Positions 42,570-52,371 are shown, numbered from the stretch's first letter. The stretch is 64,000 nt of DNA from Endozoicomonas gorgoniicola (GCF_025562715.2 NZ_JAPFCC010000001.1:2002501-2066500), one strand, 5' to 3'. Notes: generated by a model not told the origin, from the sequence alone. Numbers and translations are program-made.

Positions 42570-44996
42570 ATGTTTGCCAAGCGTCCGGTTCCGACACCGG
42601 AACCTCAGCAATTTTCCGACTCATTAATGACTGCCAGAGCTTATGATCCGGACAGCCAAGTGTTTTTATGCGACGACAAACACCTGTTCTTTGGATTTCT
42701 CTGCATAACCCTGAGTGGATTGGACAATGGTCTGGATGACCGCCTTAATGGGCTGCTCAATCAGGACTGGCCGGACGATGCCCTGATGCAGTGTGGACTG
42801 GTATTAAGTCCCGACCTGATGCAGACCATTGAGCAGCTATTGGCTCTACAGGGGCATGTGGACTCTGCTTTTGCTGCCATGCTGGACCAGAATATCCGGC
42901 AGTTACGGGCTGGGGTTCACCAGCCCATGACCAATGACCAGAAGTTGCGGCGGGGTATTTTATGGATGACCGTGAAAGTTCCGCTGCGACAACGGTCTCC
43001 CAGTGATGAAGAAATGCTCAGGGTTAAGCGGCTACGACAGACGTTTGCCGGTGGTATTGAAACCGCAGGCCTGGCTTCGGCTCCCATGAGCCAGAATGAC
43101 TGGCTGCGACTGAGTATGATTCTGGTCAACCATCCTGAACAGGGACGCTGGGCGCTCAGCCAGATTGCTGCTGAACCGGAACATGCCCTGAATGAACAGG
43201 TGTTTGATCCTGATACACCGCTGGAAGTTCACCCTGATCATTTGGTTCTGGGTACAGGGCAGAAGCAACGTTTTGTCAAAGTGCTGGTTGCGAAACAGCT
43301 ACCGCCTTTTGCCGCTCTGGGGTTGGCTTTTAATTACATGGGTGACAGCCAGAACGGACACCGGGGCATCAAATGCTACGCCCAGATTCATGTGTTACTG
43401 CATTTCCCGCCGGTGCGCCAGCTTCAGACTTCACTGAATAACCGGCAACGGATTGCCATCCAACAGGCATCCAGCCCGATTACCCGTTTTGAACCGCGGC
43501 TGATGGAACGCAAAAAAGATTTTGATTTGTTGTTTGGCGCATTGAACCAGGGCGATGCACCTCTGAAACTGACTTTTACGCTGGTGCTGTACTGCGACAG
43601 TCAGAAAGAAGCCGACATGTTGTCGTCCAATGCCAGCAGCTATTACCGTGAGTTGGGATTCATGCTCTATGAAGATGTGTATTTCATGCTGCCCATGTTT
43701 CTGAACACCTTACCCGGCAATGCCCAGAAAGCCACCCAGACCCTTGCCCTGCACGAGAAGACAGTGGCGACCCGTCATGCGGTGTCACTGCTGCCACTGT
43801 TTGATGATTGGTCTGGTCATCAGGAAGTATTGCTGAATCTGGTGTCCCGGCGTGGGCAGTTAATGAACCTGTCCATGTTTGAGTCCAACAGCAACTATAA
43901 CGCTATTATTGCTGCGACCTCCGGGGCAGGAAAAACCGTACTGGTGAATGAAATTATCAGTAATGTCCTTATCCGAGGTGGGCAATGCTGGACATTAGAT
44001 ATAGGCGAAGGCTACAAAAAACTCTGTCAGCATTTTGATGGACTTTTTCTGGACTTTGATCAGGGCAGCACCATTGGCATGAACCCTTTTGCACTGGTGC
44101 ATGACTACGAGGAAGAAGGCGATATTCTATTGGCTTTGATTATTGCGATGGTTTCACCGAGGGAACCATTAACGCCTTATCAGGAAGCCTGTTTAAGAGA
44201 GCAGATCAGGGAGTTGTGGGAACAGGAAACGACTGGCAGTACGATTGATGGGTTACAGGAACGCTTACGGCAACACCCTGATGAACGTATTACCGATCTT
44301 GCCGTTCAACTCAGTGCGTTTACTTCCAAAGGTGAATACGGTCGTTTTTTCTGTGGTGATAATACACTGGACATTAACCAGTCATTTACAGTGCTGGAAC
44401 TGCGCCACCTGGATAGCCGTAAGCACCTGCAACGAGTGGTTATTCTGGAGCTGATCTACCTGATCCAGCAGATTATGTACTTTGGTGATGTGAACCGAAG
44501 AAAACTGGTGGTGATTGACGAAGCCTGGAACCTGATGCGGGACACTCAGGGAGCCGCACTGTTTATCGAACACGGCTTCCGTCGTTTTCGTCGCTTTAAC
44601 GGCTCAAACCTTATGGCAGCCCAGCGTATTGAGGATTTTTATGAAACCCCGGCAGGCAAAGCCGCGCTGGACAACAGTGCCACCCAGTTCCTGCTGAAAC
44701 AGGAAGTGGCAACCATTAACGAGCTGGAAAAACAGCAACGGCTGCCACTGTCACCGGAAGGCTACAAGCTATTGCGAAGTGTCCATACGGTGGAAGGTAA
44801 ATATTCCGAAGCCCTTGTTCTTACCGGGCAAGGTTCTGGCATAGGAAGGCTGATTCTCAATCCTTTCAAGAAGTTACTGTATTCAAGTCATCCAGAGGAT
44901 GAAGGTGCAATCAGAGCTTACCGAGCACAAGGTCTGTCGTTGAGTGATGCGATCCTTCATGTGCTTAAAGACAGAAATCAACTTTCAGCTTTTTAG
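42570..44996 (+). CDS. traC: Conjugation ATPase TraC (VirB4-type)
   Basis: 808 residues; no signal, expected at the inner face of the cytoplasmic membrane where it energises pilus assembly. The TraC N-domain is followed by the VirB4-type motor: Walker A NAIIAATSGAGKTVLVNEI (about residue 445), then CWTLDIGEGYKKLCQHFDG and DFDQGSTIGMNPF. Walker B is RKLVVIDEAWNLM, and the downstream Gln-rich motif NLMAAQRIEDFYE is also present. The start lies about 100 bases from the antisense gene, so a separate promoter here is possible. It is followed after two bases by the fusion gene. Confidence 0.93.
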   Translation: MFAKRPVPTPEPQQFSDSLMTARAYDPDSQVFLCDDKHLFFGFLCITLSGLDNGLDDRLNGLLNQDWPDDALMQCGLVLSPDLMQTIEQLLALQGHVDSAFAAMLDQNIRQLRAGVHQPMTNDQKLRRGILWMTVKVPLRQRSPSDEEMLRVKRLRQTFAGGIETAGLASAPMSQNDWLRLSMILVNHPEQGRWALSQIAAEPEHALNEQVFDPDTPLEVHPDHLVLGTGQKQRFVKVLVAKQLPPFAALGLAFNYMGDSQNGHRGIKCYAQIHVLLHFPPVRQLQTSLNNRQRIAIQQASSPITRFEPRLMERKKDFDLLFGALNQGDAPLKLTFTLVLYCDSQKEADMLSSNASSYYRELGFMLYEDVYFMLPMFLNTLPGNAQKATQTLALHEKTVATRHAVSLLPLFDDWSGHQEVLLNLVSRRGQLMNLSMFESNSNYNAIIAATSGAGKTVLVNEIISNVLIRGGQCWTLDIGEGYKKLCQHFDGLFLDFDQGSTIGMNPFALVHDYEEEGDILLALIIAMVSPREPLTPYQEACLREQIRELWEQETTGSTIDGLQERLRQHPDERITDLAVQLSAFTSKGEYGRFFCGDNTLDINQSFTVLELRHLDSRKHLQRVVILELIYLIQQIMYFGDVNRRKLVVIDEAWNLMRDTQGAALFIEHGFRRFRRFNGSNLMAAQRIEDFYETPAGKAALDNSATQFLLKQEVATINELEKQQRLPLSPEGYKLLRSVHTVEGKYSEALVLTGQGSGIGRLILNPFKKLLYSSHPEDEGAIRAYRAQGLSLSDAILHVLKDRNQLSAF

Positions 44997-44998
44997 TC

Positions 44999-46906
44999 AT
45001 GCCTCTCTTTTTCTGCCTGGTAATCATCGGGTTTTGCAGCTGTACTCTATCCGTTCAGGGCAGCGTTCATATCAAATTATTTGTCTCAGCGAGCATGAAA
45101 CAACCATTGCTGAATGAGTTGCTGAGCCATTCTGAAAGCGAAGTGTTGGTGGTCAGGGGTATCGACTCACGGCAGCAAAGTTTGGCGGTTGCTTTCCAGC
45201 AGTGGCATCAGCTGTTGAAAGCCAATAATTCTTCCGCTTCGGTAGAGATTGATCCGGTCGCCTTCAGGCAAGATCAGGTTGATCAAGTTCCTGCCATGTC
45301 ACTGATAGTCAATGGTAAAACAGAACTCACAGCATTTGGAGTCACATCGGTTAACTGGATGGTGCGCCAATACCATGCTGGCAAGCGAGGCAATATCGGC
45401 ACTTATGGAATGACTTATCCAATCAGTGAACCGGATTTATTGGAGGTATTGCTACAGCGGTTACAACAGCAAGATTGGCAGACCATCAACGCACAGGCTC
45501 AACGACGGTTACAGAGTAAAGTCTTCTCTTTTGGAGTGACATTGCCAACCAGTCGGCAGGTGGCCAGTAGAGTGTTGAAACTGTCCGGTAGCTGGCGCAT
45601 CCCAATGGTTGTTCTGGATATCAATGACCGTCAGCAACAGCAAGCCGTGGCGTCTTGGCTGCAACAATATCCCGATGCTCTGATCCTGATTTCAAATGGC
45701 TCATTGCAGCAGCTTAAACGGCTGCCTGCGATCTGGCACAAACACCCGATGTATGTTGCAACTCCGGAATTAATTCGGCGCTTCCAGTTAAGTTCTTTGC
45801 CTGTTTTACTGGCACCTGAAAACCATAATAACTGGCGAGTCACTACCGCAGCCGTTTCGGCGTTCTCGGTGCTGGATAGCTTGTCATGGATTAGAGCCTT
45901 GATTTCCAAAGCCTCACAGCCAGCCTATGCGCTTGGCACGACTGACAACCCATCTAAAGCCCTTTGCCAGAACGCGCCAGTTCTCTCTGAAAAGCTCATC
46001 ACTTCCGTTCCCTGGAAAGAGCTGTTTCCCATCCGAATCGGGTTGGCAAAGCTGGGCTCAGGTAAAGAGCCGAATCACAGAGCCAAAACCAGCACAGGGC
46101 TGTGTCTGTGCGAAGACAGTGCAGGCATGTTTCATCCAGGCGTAACTACCGGATTCTGGCGGCCTCAACGACTAATAGAACTTGCCCGCAGTCCGGGCTG
46201 CCTGATGGCTCTGGGCGGTCACAAATTGCCTATTGTTGATCAGCGTCGTTGGGGAACTCTGGGTTCAGCCAACATTCCCAAAGGGCTGACTTATATGCAC
46301 GCCCATGTATACAGCCTGCCATTGATTGAGATGTTGAATATGTTTACGGGCATTGGTGGCTGCACCAGCGATCTGGTGGATTTTGACCTGATGAACCTGT
46401 CTGAAGTCGATCCATCATGGAATCACCCTGAGCTGGCTGCCCTGCTCTCTCCGGATATGGCGGCTTATGCCAACCCTGCAGCGATGAATGCCTGTACTGC
46501 CGACGGTCTGGCTGCTTTGAATTCACAACCAATGGACAATCTGCACTGGTGCGCCGGAAGCTGGGGTAATATCTATCCTCTGTCAGGTTTCACCAGTACT
46601 TATGGCCACTTTGCCGACAACACCAGCCTGCTGGCAACAAGAGCTTTAGCCAAGATTCACCGCATCGGACTTGCCCGAAAAACCGTTGGCGAGGATGCAC
46701 AGTGCCACAGTCGTATTACCCCCTGGCTACCCAAAAGCCAGTACAAGATGAGCATGTTCTGGCCGGAACCGGAAAAGCAGAAAGCCCACTGGATCGGTAC
46801 CTCTGCAGCAACTTGGGGAATGCACCGGCATCCGTTGGGTAAAGACGACGCCATGTATTTGGTCTGGCAGTACCGGGACTGTTGTCAAACGGCTGTGAGC
46901 CAGTGA
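44999..46906 (+). CDS. TrbC-TraW-TraU fusion protein of F-type conjugation
   Basis: 635 residues with a signal peptide (FCLVIIGFCSCTLSVQG). Residues about 24-125 match TrbC (IKLFVSASMKQPLLNELL, and later QVDQVPAMSLIVNG). Residues about 128-330 match TraW: GNIGTYGMTYPISEPDLL, a middle part, then LILISNGSLQQLKRLP and FQLSSLPVLLA. Residues 335-635 match TraU (VPWKELFPIRIGLAKLG, TTGFWRPQRLIELARSPGC, HWCAGSWGNIYPLSG, YLVWQYRDCC). In F and SXT-type systems these are separate periplasmic proteins. No stop or frameshift lies between the domains, so a single polypeptide is expected. The TGA overlapped the traN start before an IS entered there. Confidence 0.85.
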   Translation: MPLFFCLVIIGFCSCTLSVQGSVHIKLFVSASMKQPLLNELLSHSESEVLVVRGIDSRQQSLAVAFQQWHQLLKANNSSASVEIDPVAFRQDQVDQVPAMSLIVNGKTELTAFGVTSVNWMVRQYHAGKRGNIGTYGMTYPISEPDLLEVLLQRLQQQDWQTINAQAQRRLQSKVFSFGVTLPTSRQVASRVLKLSGSWRIPMVVLDINDRQQQQAVASWLQQYPDALILISNGSLQQLKRLPAIWHKHPMYVATPELIRRFQLSSLPVLLAPENHNNWRVTTAAVSAFSVLDSLSWIRALISKASQPAYALGTTDNPSKALCQNAPVLSEKLITSVPWKELFPIRIGLAKLGSGKEPNHRAKTSTGLCLCEDSAGMFHPGVTTGFWRPQRLIELARSPGCLMALGGHKLPIVDQRRWGTLGSANIPKGLTYMHAHVYSLPLIEMLNMFTGIGGCTSDLVDFDLMNLSEVDPSWNHPELAALLSPDMAAYANPAAMNACTADGLAALNSQPMDNLHWCAGSWGNIYPLSGFTSTYGHFADNTSLLATRALAKIHRIGLARKTVGEDAQCHSRITPWLPKSQYKMSMFWPEPEKQKAHWIGTSAATWGMHRHPLGKDDAMYLVWQYRDCCQTAVSQ

Positions 46907-46908
46907 AA

Positions 46909-48641
46909 CCGTCATTCAGCACTTAATCTGAGAATTTCCTAAAACCATCTAAAATGTAAAAAATTTTCAGACTGAGCATATGCCATGCAACCTCATCAAT
47001 TTCACATTCAACGCATCGACCATACGGGGTTGGTGGCCGGTATGTGCAAAGAGCTCGGGATCGCTAACCTCTTGGATTCTCTGGTTCCCAACCAATCTGA
47101 AACCAGAAAGATTTCCTTCGGAGAAACCGTTGTCTCAATGCTGCTTAACGGACTGGGCTTCACTGCTCGCACACTCCACATGTTCCCTGAGTTTCACGCC
47201 GACAAACCACTGGATAAACTTATTCGGCCGGGTATAGAGCCGGAACATATCAACGAAAGTGTACTCGGCAGAGCCTTGGATCAAATTTTTGAACTGGGTG
47301 TAAGTGAGGTCTATTTATCACTGGCTGTCAAGGCCGTTAATGTCTTGAAACTGCCGTGTAATGCTCTGAATCTTGATTCAACCAGCTTTCATGTGGACGG
47401 TCGTTATAACAGTGAGTCTGAAGTCGATGAAGAAGATCTGAACTGCATTAAAATCTGTCGTGGATACAGCAGAGATCACCGACCTGAATTAAATCAGGCG
47501 ATACTGCTCCTAATGACTGAAAATCAGGCGGGTATTCCCGTATTCATGGCCGCATCCAGTGGCAATATAAACGACAACACTAATTTTAAAAAAGTCATCA
47601 GCAAGCATTTGAAATGCTACAAAGAGGCGCTGAATAATCGTTACCTGATCGGCGATGCTGCACTTTATACAACAGACAATGTACAGATATTGCATCAGCA
47701 AAAGCAACAGTTCATCACCCGGGTTCCGGCTAAAATAAAATCCGCAAGAGAGCTTGTGGACAGTGTCGCTTCTTGTGCGATGACACCGGTTGAAGATGCC
47801 GAAGGTTATGAGAGCTGCGAAGTACTGTCCGACTATGCGGATGTATCTCAACGGTGGGTTCTGATTCGCAGTGAACAGGCTCGGAAAAGCGAACAGAAAA
47901 CACTGCTCAAAAAACTGTTGAAAAAGTCAGAAAAAGAAGCGGAAGCACTGACCAGCAAGCTGGCGAAGAAACCGTTCAAGTGTGAAACGGACGCATTGCG
48001 TGCGTTCAATGAGTGGCAATCAAAAAGCAATTATTGTCAGGCAGAACCTGTAATTACGACAAAACCATGCTATACCAAAGTGGGACGTCCGGAGAAAGAC
48101 AGCAAACCAGATAGCGTGGAGTATTATGTCAGCGGTCATCCTTGGGTATCCGTTGACTGTCGTAAAGTAGCAGAGGCTTCCCTGGGGTGCTTTGTGTTGG
48201 CAACAAATGATCTGGACAGGAGCCGGCTAAGTTCAGCAGAAGTGTTGAGCACTTATAAATCACAGCAGTCGGTGGAGCGTGGATTTCGGTTTCTTAAAAG
48301 CCCTGAATTTCTGGTCTCCTCGCTGTTTTTAAAGAAGCCGGAACGTATAGAAGCGTTGCTTATGGTGATGACGCTTTGCCTGTTAGTCTACGCAGCGATA
48401 CAGCATCGAATCAGGCATGAATTAAAGCGTCAGAGTAGGTTCTTTCCGGATATGAAGCGAAAGCCCTATCAGAATCCGACTGCACGCTGGGTATTTTTTT
48501 GCTTTCAGGGAATTAATGTTTTATTGGTCGATGGTCATGAAAAACATGTCGTTGGCTTGCAGGAGAGGCAATTAACCATCATTTCAATTCTTGGTCGACC
48601 GTACCAAGAGATTTATTCCTGATATAGGTGCTGAATGACGG
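46909..48641 (+). mobile_element. Complete IS1634-family element at the traU/traN junction
   Basis: Terminal inverted repeats CCGTCATTCAGCAC (46909-46922) and GTGCTGAATGACGG (48628-48641). The 6-bp duplication GTGAAA stands on both sides (46903-46908 and 48642-48647). The duplicated bases contain both the stop of the upstream gene and the GTG start of traN, so both reading frames stay whole. A second copy ends at 319. Confidence 0.93.
46985..48622 (+). CDS. IS1634 family transposase
   Basis: 545 residues, intact. N-terminal HTH-like region (SFGETVVSMLLNGLGFTART), then the DDE core: NALNLDSTSFHVDGRYN with the first Asp, RYLIGDAALYTTDN with the second, and SVERGFRFLKSPEF with the Glu (the YREK-like region). 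The length is normal for the family. It reads in the direction of the tra genes. Identical at its 3' end to the copy at the left edge of the window, which points to recent activity. Confidence 0.93.
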   Translation: MQPHQFHIQRIDHTGLVAGMCKELGIANLLDSLVPNQSETRKISFGETVVSMLLNGLGFTARTLHMFPEFHADKPLDKLIRPGIEPEHINESVLGRALDQIFELGVSEVYLSLAVKAVNVLKLPCNALNLDSTSFHVDGRYNSESEVDEEDLNCIKICRGYSRDHRPELNQAILLLMTENQAGIPVFMAASSGNINDNTNFKKVISKHLKCYKEALNNRYLIGDAALYTTDNVQILHQQKQQFITRVPAKIKSARELVDSVASCAMTPVEDAEGYESCEVLSDYADVSQRWVLIRSEQARKSEQKTLLKKLLKKSEKEAEALTSKLAKKPFKCETDALRAFNEWQSKSNYCQAEPVITTKPCYTKVGRPEKDSKPDSVEYYVSGHPWVSVDCRKVAEASLGCFVLATNDLDRSRLSSAEVLSTYKSQQSVERGFRFLKSPEFLVSSLFLKKPERIEALLMVMTLCLLVYAAIQHRIRHELKRQSRFFPDMKRKPYQNPTARWVFFCFQGINVLLVDGHEKHVVGLQERQLTIISILGRPYQEIYS

Positions 48642-51455
48642 GTGAAATACTGTCAACCCAACAAAACGTATTGCCTTATTCTCTTTTGCACAAGCACTGC
48701 CTTTGCAGAAGAAGCCGCCAAAACCTTTGAGCAGCACACCCGTTCCCAGTGGCTAAACGACATCAATCATAAGACTGAAGCCATTACCCGCAATCCAGAA
48801 CCGATTATTGGTTCTGACTCCACTCTCATCATGGAAAAGCCTGAAGACCATCAACACCGGCAACAGCTGGAACGCTTTTATCACCATGAAGATTTTGATG
48901 GCTTGCAAACCTTTGGCGAATACAGGGCAACCCAGTTGGAAACCGAACAGTCACCGGAAGGCGAAGCCTGGCGTCTGCTGAATCAATCGCCTGATCGCTA
49001 TTACCCCGACGCCAATGAACACCGGATTCTCGGAGCTATGGAACTGGGCGTAAATGCACTGCAACATCCCAACACGTGGTCAAAACAAAAACACTGGCCT
49101 ACCGATGCTCAGGGCAATCCGGTTTATGACTCTAATGCAGAGATGAGTGCCACCATTGCCCGGCTGCGCCAGCACTTTAAAGGCTGTGATTACCAGAAAA
49201 CGCTGGTGCTGAAACCGGATCGGCAAGTGCATAGCCCCGATATCAGGGAATGCACACGGGCATTGGTCACAGACGACAGCGTAACGCTTAGCCGTAAAAT
49301 CAGAATCAGCCCATTCCTTGAATACGTCTCAAGTTCGGGATTGGCAGGTATGAACAGCTGTGAAAGCAGTTCTGTCAATGAAGGCTGCATTCAGATTCGA
49401 TTAGGTAAAGACCGGGGCGCAGATAACTACTATCGCTGCGGCTGCTGTATCAAAGAAGAAACATTCACTGTCACATTGCCAAGACCGGAAGCCCTTACCC
49501 GTGCCGTCATTCAGGAAGCCCGCTGGGATGACCGGATGCAAATCTGGATTAACGATCATAAGGTATGGCAGAGCAATGGTGACTTTCCACCGGAGAGCGG
49601 CGGTGGTTGTGAGCTGGACTCCAACTTTTATCTCAATAGCCCTGTGGTTCTTGATACAGCTCTGGTGACAAACGCAAATCGCCAGCTGACCTTCAAGATC
49701 AGAACATCCGTCGGGGGTGATGGTGAGGGCTATGCGCTGGTCAAAATGTATTTTGATACCAGCCAGCTGGTTGAAGATGACCGATGGACACCCGCTTCAG
49801 CACTGGCACAGCTACAGAAAATGCGACAGTGGCAACTGGATGGACTGTGTAACCTGTCTTACCAGTGTCTTGAATCCATAAGCGATGCTGAACACACCCT
49901 TCATGGCAAAGTGATTCCCTTGAGAGCCACTTTGTCGCCTCAATTACCATCTGACTGTAAAATCGTCAGAGCTGAAGCTGATTGCTTCTACTACAAAACC
50001 GCAGCATCACATTACCCGCCGGATCACTGCACTCAATACGCCAATGATCCCAACTGTGAGTTTGTGGACAGTCGTTGTCTGGGTGAAAAGAATACCATCT
50101 GCTATACCCGACAAGACCGATACGACTGTGGTTACACAGAGAACCTGAACCGCATAGGCATCAAGGAAAGCATTCAATGTGAAGGCCAGCCCATGCAGTG
50201 CATGTCAGGCGAGTGTCAGGCCGATATCACCGAAGCCGATAACAGCGACTTTGCCAGTGCAGTGAGCGGTCTTCATGCAGCAAAACACATGGCGCATGAC
50301 ATGCAGTGCAGTCAGGACGGCACTGGTTGCCGAATATTCAGTGGCAAAGCCTGTACCTGCAAACAGGGCATTTTCAATATGGTGGATTGCTGCAATCTTC
50401 CAACGAATGTGAATTTCGCCAGCTATATAAACCTGTTGCTGATGGGCTATCTGTTTGACAAGTCAGCGATTCACCTGCAATCCAACTACCCAAACCAGTT
50501 GACCGGACATTACCAGAAAATGCGGGAGCCGCTGATGCAGGGCATTAACAAACTCAGCCAGCCCGCTAAAAATCTCTGGTCGCAGATGGGAAAGACTTGG
50601 GACAAGCTCTCAGAAAAACTCTGGCCAACACCCGCCGAAGTCCATACACAGACGGCAACCTCCAAGCCTATTGCTGGTGAACTATCACAGGAAGCTCAGA
50701 AAAGTATGCTTGGCAACATGCAGCAACAGCTCATGCGAAAGATGGCCGAAGTCGTCCAAAAAGTGCTGGGAGAAGACGCTACCAACCTGTTGTTCCGAAC
50801 CGTGGGTGACAATTTGGCTTCACAAAGCGGGCAACTAAGTCAGCAAGCATTGATGCTGAATCCAGCCATCACCTCGGCGATCAGTGCCGTTACCATGCTC
50901 TACACCGCCTACACCATGACCAAACTGATCATCCAGATCACCAACAAATGTGGAGACGAAGAGTTTGAGCTGGCAGCAAAGCGGGAAATGAAAACCTGCC
51001 ACAGGGTCGGTAGCTACAAAAAATCCAAACTACTGGGAATAAGCAGCATGAAGTACAACAGCTACTGCTGCTTCAACTCACCACTATCACGCATTCTGCA
51101 GGTACAGATCAGACAACAGTTACACATGGGCTGGGGTTCGGCCAGGCATCCGGATTGTTCTGGTATCACTCCTGAGGTTTTGCAAATAGTAGACTGGAAC
51201 CAAATTGATCTGAGCGAATGGCTGGCACTACTGAAGCTGCAAAACAAATTGCCAGAACTGAATGCAGATACCCTGAAGCAGCTTAACCTTGAAACCCTGA
51301 CCGGCAAAGGCTCACGGCTAGATTTTGATGAACAGCGGGAGGATAGCCGGAAACGGCTGGAGGCGAGATATGAGGGTATCAGCCCAGCGCAACTGGACCA
51401 ATATCAAGGCGGAAAGACCGAACACCTCCGTAGTCAGATCAGAGAAAAACAATGA
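48642..51455 (+). CDS. traN: Mating-pair stabilisation protein TraN
   Basis: 937 residues from GTG 48642 with signal peptide (YCLILFCTSTAFAEE). A large cysteine-rich outer-membrane protein that contacts the recipient cell. Many Cys pairs (YYRCGCCIKEETF, CTQYANDPNCEFVD, CQSQD-like stretches, MVDCCNL) and the conserved C-terminal part (KCGDEEFELAAKREMKTCH and a following CFNSPLSRILQ) are typical. The start codon is supplied by the target duplication of the IS1634; the original ribosome-binding site inside the fusion gene is now 1.7 kb away. Weak AGG-containing IS bases replace it, so expression may be lower or depend on an IS transcript. Confidence 0.9.
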   Translation: MKYCQPNKTYCLILFCTSTAFAEEAAKTFEQHTRSQWLNDINHKTEAITRNPEPIIGSDSTLIMEKPEDHQHRQQLERFYHHEDFDGLQTFGEYRATQLETEQSPEGEAWRLLNQSPDRYYPDANEHRILGAMELGVNALQHPNTWSKQKHWPTDAQGNPVYDSNAEMSATIARLRQHFKGCDYQKTLVLKPDRQVHSPDIRECTRALVTDDSVTLSRKIRISPFLEYVSSSGLAGMNSCESSSVNEGCIQIRLGKDRGADNYYRCGCCIKEETFTVTLPRPEALTRAVIQEARWDDRMQIWINDHKVWQSNGDFPPESGGGCELDSNFYLNSPVVLDTALVTNANRQLTFKIRTSVGGDGEGYALVKMYFDTSQLVEDDRWTPASALAQLQKMRQWQLDGLCNLSYQCLESISDAEHTLHGKVIPLRATLSPQLPSDCKIVRAEADCFYYKTAASHYPPDHCTQYANDPNCEFVDSRCLGEKNTICYTRQDRYDCGYTENLNRIGIKESIQCEGQPMQCMSGECQADITEADNSDFASAVSGLHAAKHMAHDMQCSQDGTGCRIFSGKACTCKQGIFNMVDCCNLPTNVNFASYINLLLMGYLFDKSAIHLQSNYPNQLTGHYQKMREPLMQGINKLSQPAKNLWSQMGKTWDKLSEKLWPTPAEVHTQTATSKPIAGELSQEAQKSMLGNMQQQLMRKMAEVVQKVLGEDATNLLFRTVGDNLASQSGQLSQQALMLNPAITSAISAVTMLYTAYTMTKLIIQITNKCGDEEFELAAKREMKTCHRVGSYKKSKLLGISSMKYNSYCCFNSPLSRILQVQIRQQLHMGWGSARHPDCSGITPEVLQIVDWNQIDLSEWLALLKLQNKLPELNADTLKQLNLETLTGKGSRLDFDEQREDSRKRLEARYEGISPAQLDQYQGGKTEHLRSQIREKQ

Positions 51456-51473
51456 TCTCGTACGAATAGGCGA

Positions 51474-51776
51474 TCAATAGGATTTTGACTGGCAATCCAT
51501 TGACTGGTGAAGCACGCGGGCAATGACAATGCCGGTTTCAGATTCTCGGAAAAACACAACGTGTGCATTAACAGGGTAAGACCGGAGACCAGACCTTACC
51601 TCATCACGCTTTCGTGCCATGCCCGGCGTATCGGCAAGTGCCTGAAACGTCTCAAACAACGCTCGAATGTACGAATCGGCCTGAGCCTCACCAAACTCCT
51701 GAAGGGTATAGTCAAATATCCCTTCCATATCCTGCTCTGCCAACGGCCTGAACAGGTACTGCTTTTGTCTGGTCAT
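51474..51776 (-). CDS. parE: ParE/RelE-type toxin
   Basis: 100 residues, MTRQKQYLFRPLAEQDMEGI, the N-terminal helix pair of ParE toxins, then the central strand motif (RKRDEVRSGLRSYPVNAHVV) and FFRESETGIVIARVLHQSMD at the end. ParE toxins attack DNA gyrase. It starts four bases after the parD stop. The pair is antisense to the tra genes, between traN and traL, where it could stabilise the element by addiction. Confidence 0.9.
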   Translation of the reverse strand: MTRQKQYLFRPLAEQDMEGIFDYTLQEFGEAQADSYIRALFETFQALADTPGMARKRDEVRSGLRSYPVNAHVVFFRESETGIVIARVLHQSMDCQSKSY

Positions 51777-51780
51777 AGGT

Positions 51781-52026
51781 TTACCGATGTTTTTTCATCC
51801 GGGAAAGAAATTGTTCTACTTCAAGATCCACAGGAGCACCGCTACTGTCGCCCTCATCAATCATGTTTCTCAGTTGCTCCAGACTTGAAGAAGCTTTTTG
51901 TTCCCGCAAATTTCTGAGTGCTTCACGCACAACTTCACTCACTGAAGAATATGCACCGGAGTCAACCAGCTTCTGAGCGTAGCTCTGAAGCTCATCTCCA
52001 AGGCTAATAGTTTGAGTTCGAGCCAT
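51781..52026 (-). CDS. parD: ParD-type antitoxin
   Basis: 81 residues from ATG 52026 (MARTQTISLGDELQSYAQKL); GAGGTG is 6 to 11 bases upstream. It has an N-terminal ribbon-helix-helix DNA-binding domain (SLGDEL, SSVSEVVREALRNLRE) and a disordered acidic tail that would wrap the toxin. It would neutralise ParE and repress the pair. A perfect palindrome just upstream is the likely operator. Confidence 0.9.
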   Translation of the reverse strand: MARTQTISLGDELQSYAQKLVDSGAYSSVSEVVREALRNLREQKASSSLEQLRNMIDEGDSSGAPVDLEVEQFLSRMKKHR

Positions 52027-52039
52027 CAAAAACACCTCA

Positions 52040-52058
52040 TGTAAGAATATGTCTTACA
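52040..52058. promoter_or_regulatory. Likely ParD operator
   Basis: TGTAAGA-ATATG-TCTTACA, a perfect 7-bp inverted repeat with 5-base centre, 14 bases upstream of the parD start and about 30 upstream of traL on the other side. Ribbon-helix-helix antitoxins bind such sites. It might also affect the tra transcript that starts or passes here. Confidence 0.65.
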
Positions 52059-52089
52059 CAGTATAGACCGTCCTTTTGGATAAAACATC

Positions 52090-52371
52090 ATGGAAATCCC
52101 CCGCACCATCAATGACCCTATTCAATTTTTGTTCTGGTCTCTGGATGAAATCTACCCCGTTGCCGTTGGGCTGATCTGGGGCATCTGGTTTGACCGCCTG
52201 TTGCTCGGTATGTTTCTCGGTATGATGGCGATTCGACTTTATCGACGCTTTCGTGACCGTAACCCCGATGGACACCTGAGCCACCGGATGTACTGGCTGG
52301 GCTTCTATTTTTCCGGCACGAAGACACTGCCAAACCCCTATGTCCGGGTATTTTACCCCTGCCGAAAATGA
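52090..52371 (+). CDS. traL: Conjugal transfer protein TraL
   Basis: 93 residues, small inner-membrane protein of the F-type pore. Starts MEIPRTINDPIQFLFWSLDE, contains two hydrophobic segments (YPVAVGLIWGIWFDRLLLGMFL region) and the conserved YRRFRDRNPDGHLSHRMYWL, typical for TraL. Its end overlaps the traE start by four bases (ATGA). First gene of the L-E-K-B-V-A block. Confidence 0.93.
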   Translation: MEIPRTINDPIQFLFWSLDEIYPVAVGLIWGIWFDRLLLGMFLGMMAIRLYRRFRDRNPDGHLSHRMYWLGFYFSGTKTLPNPYVRVFYPCRK

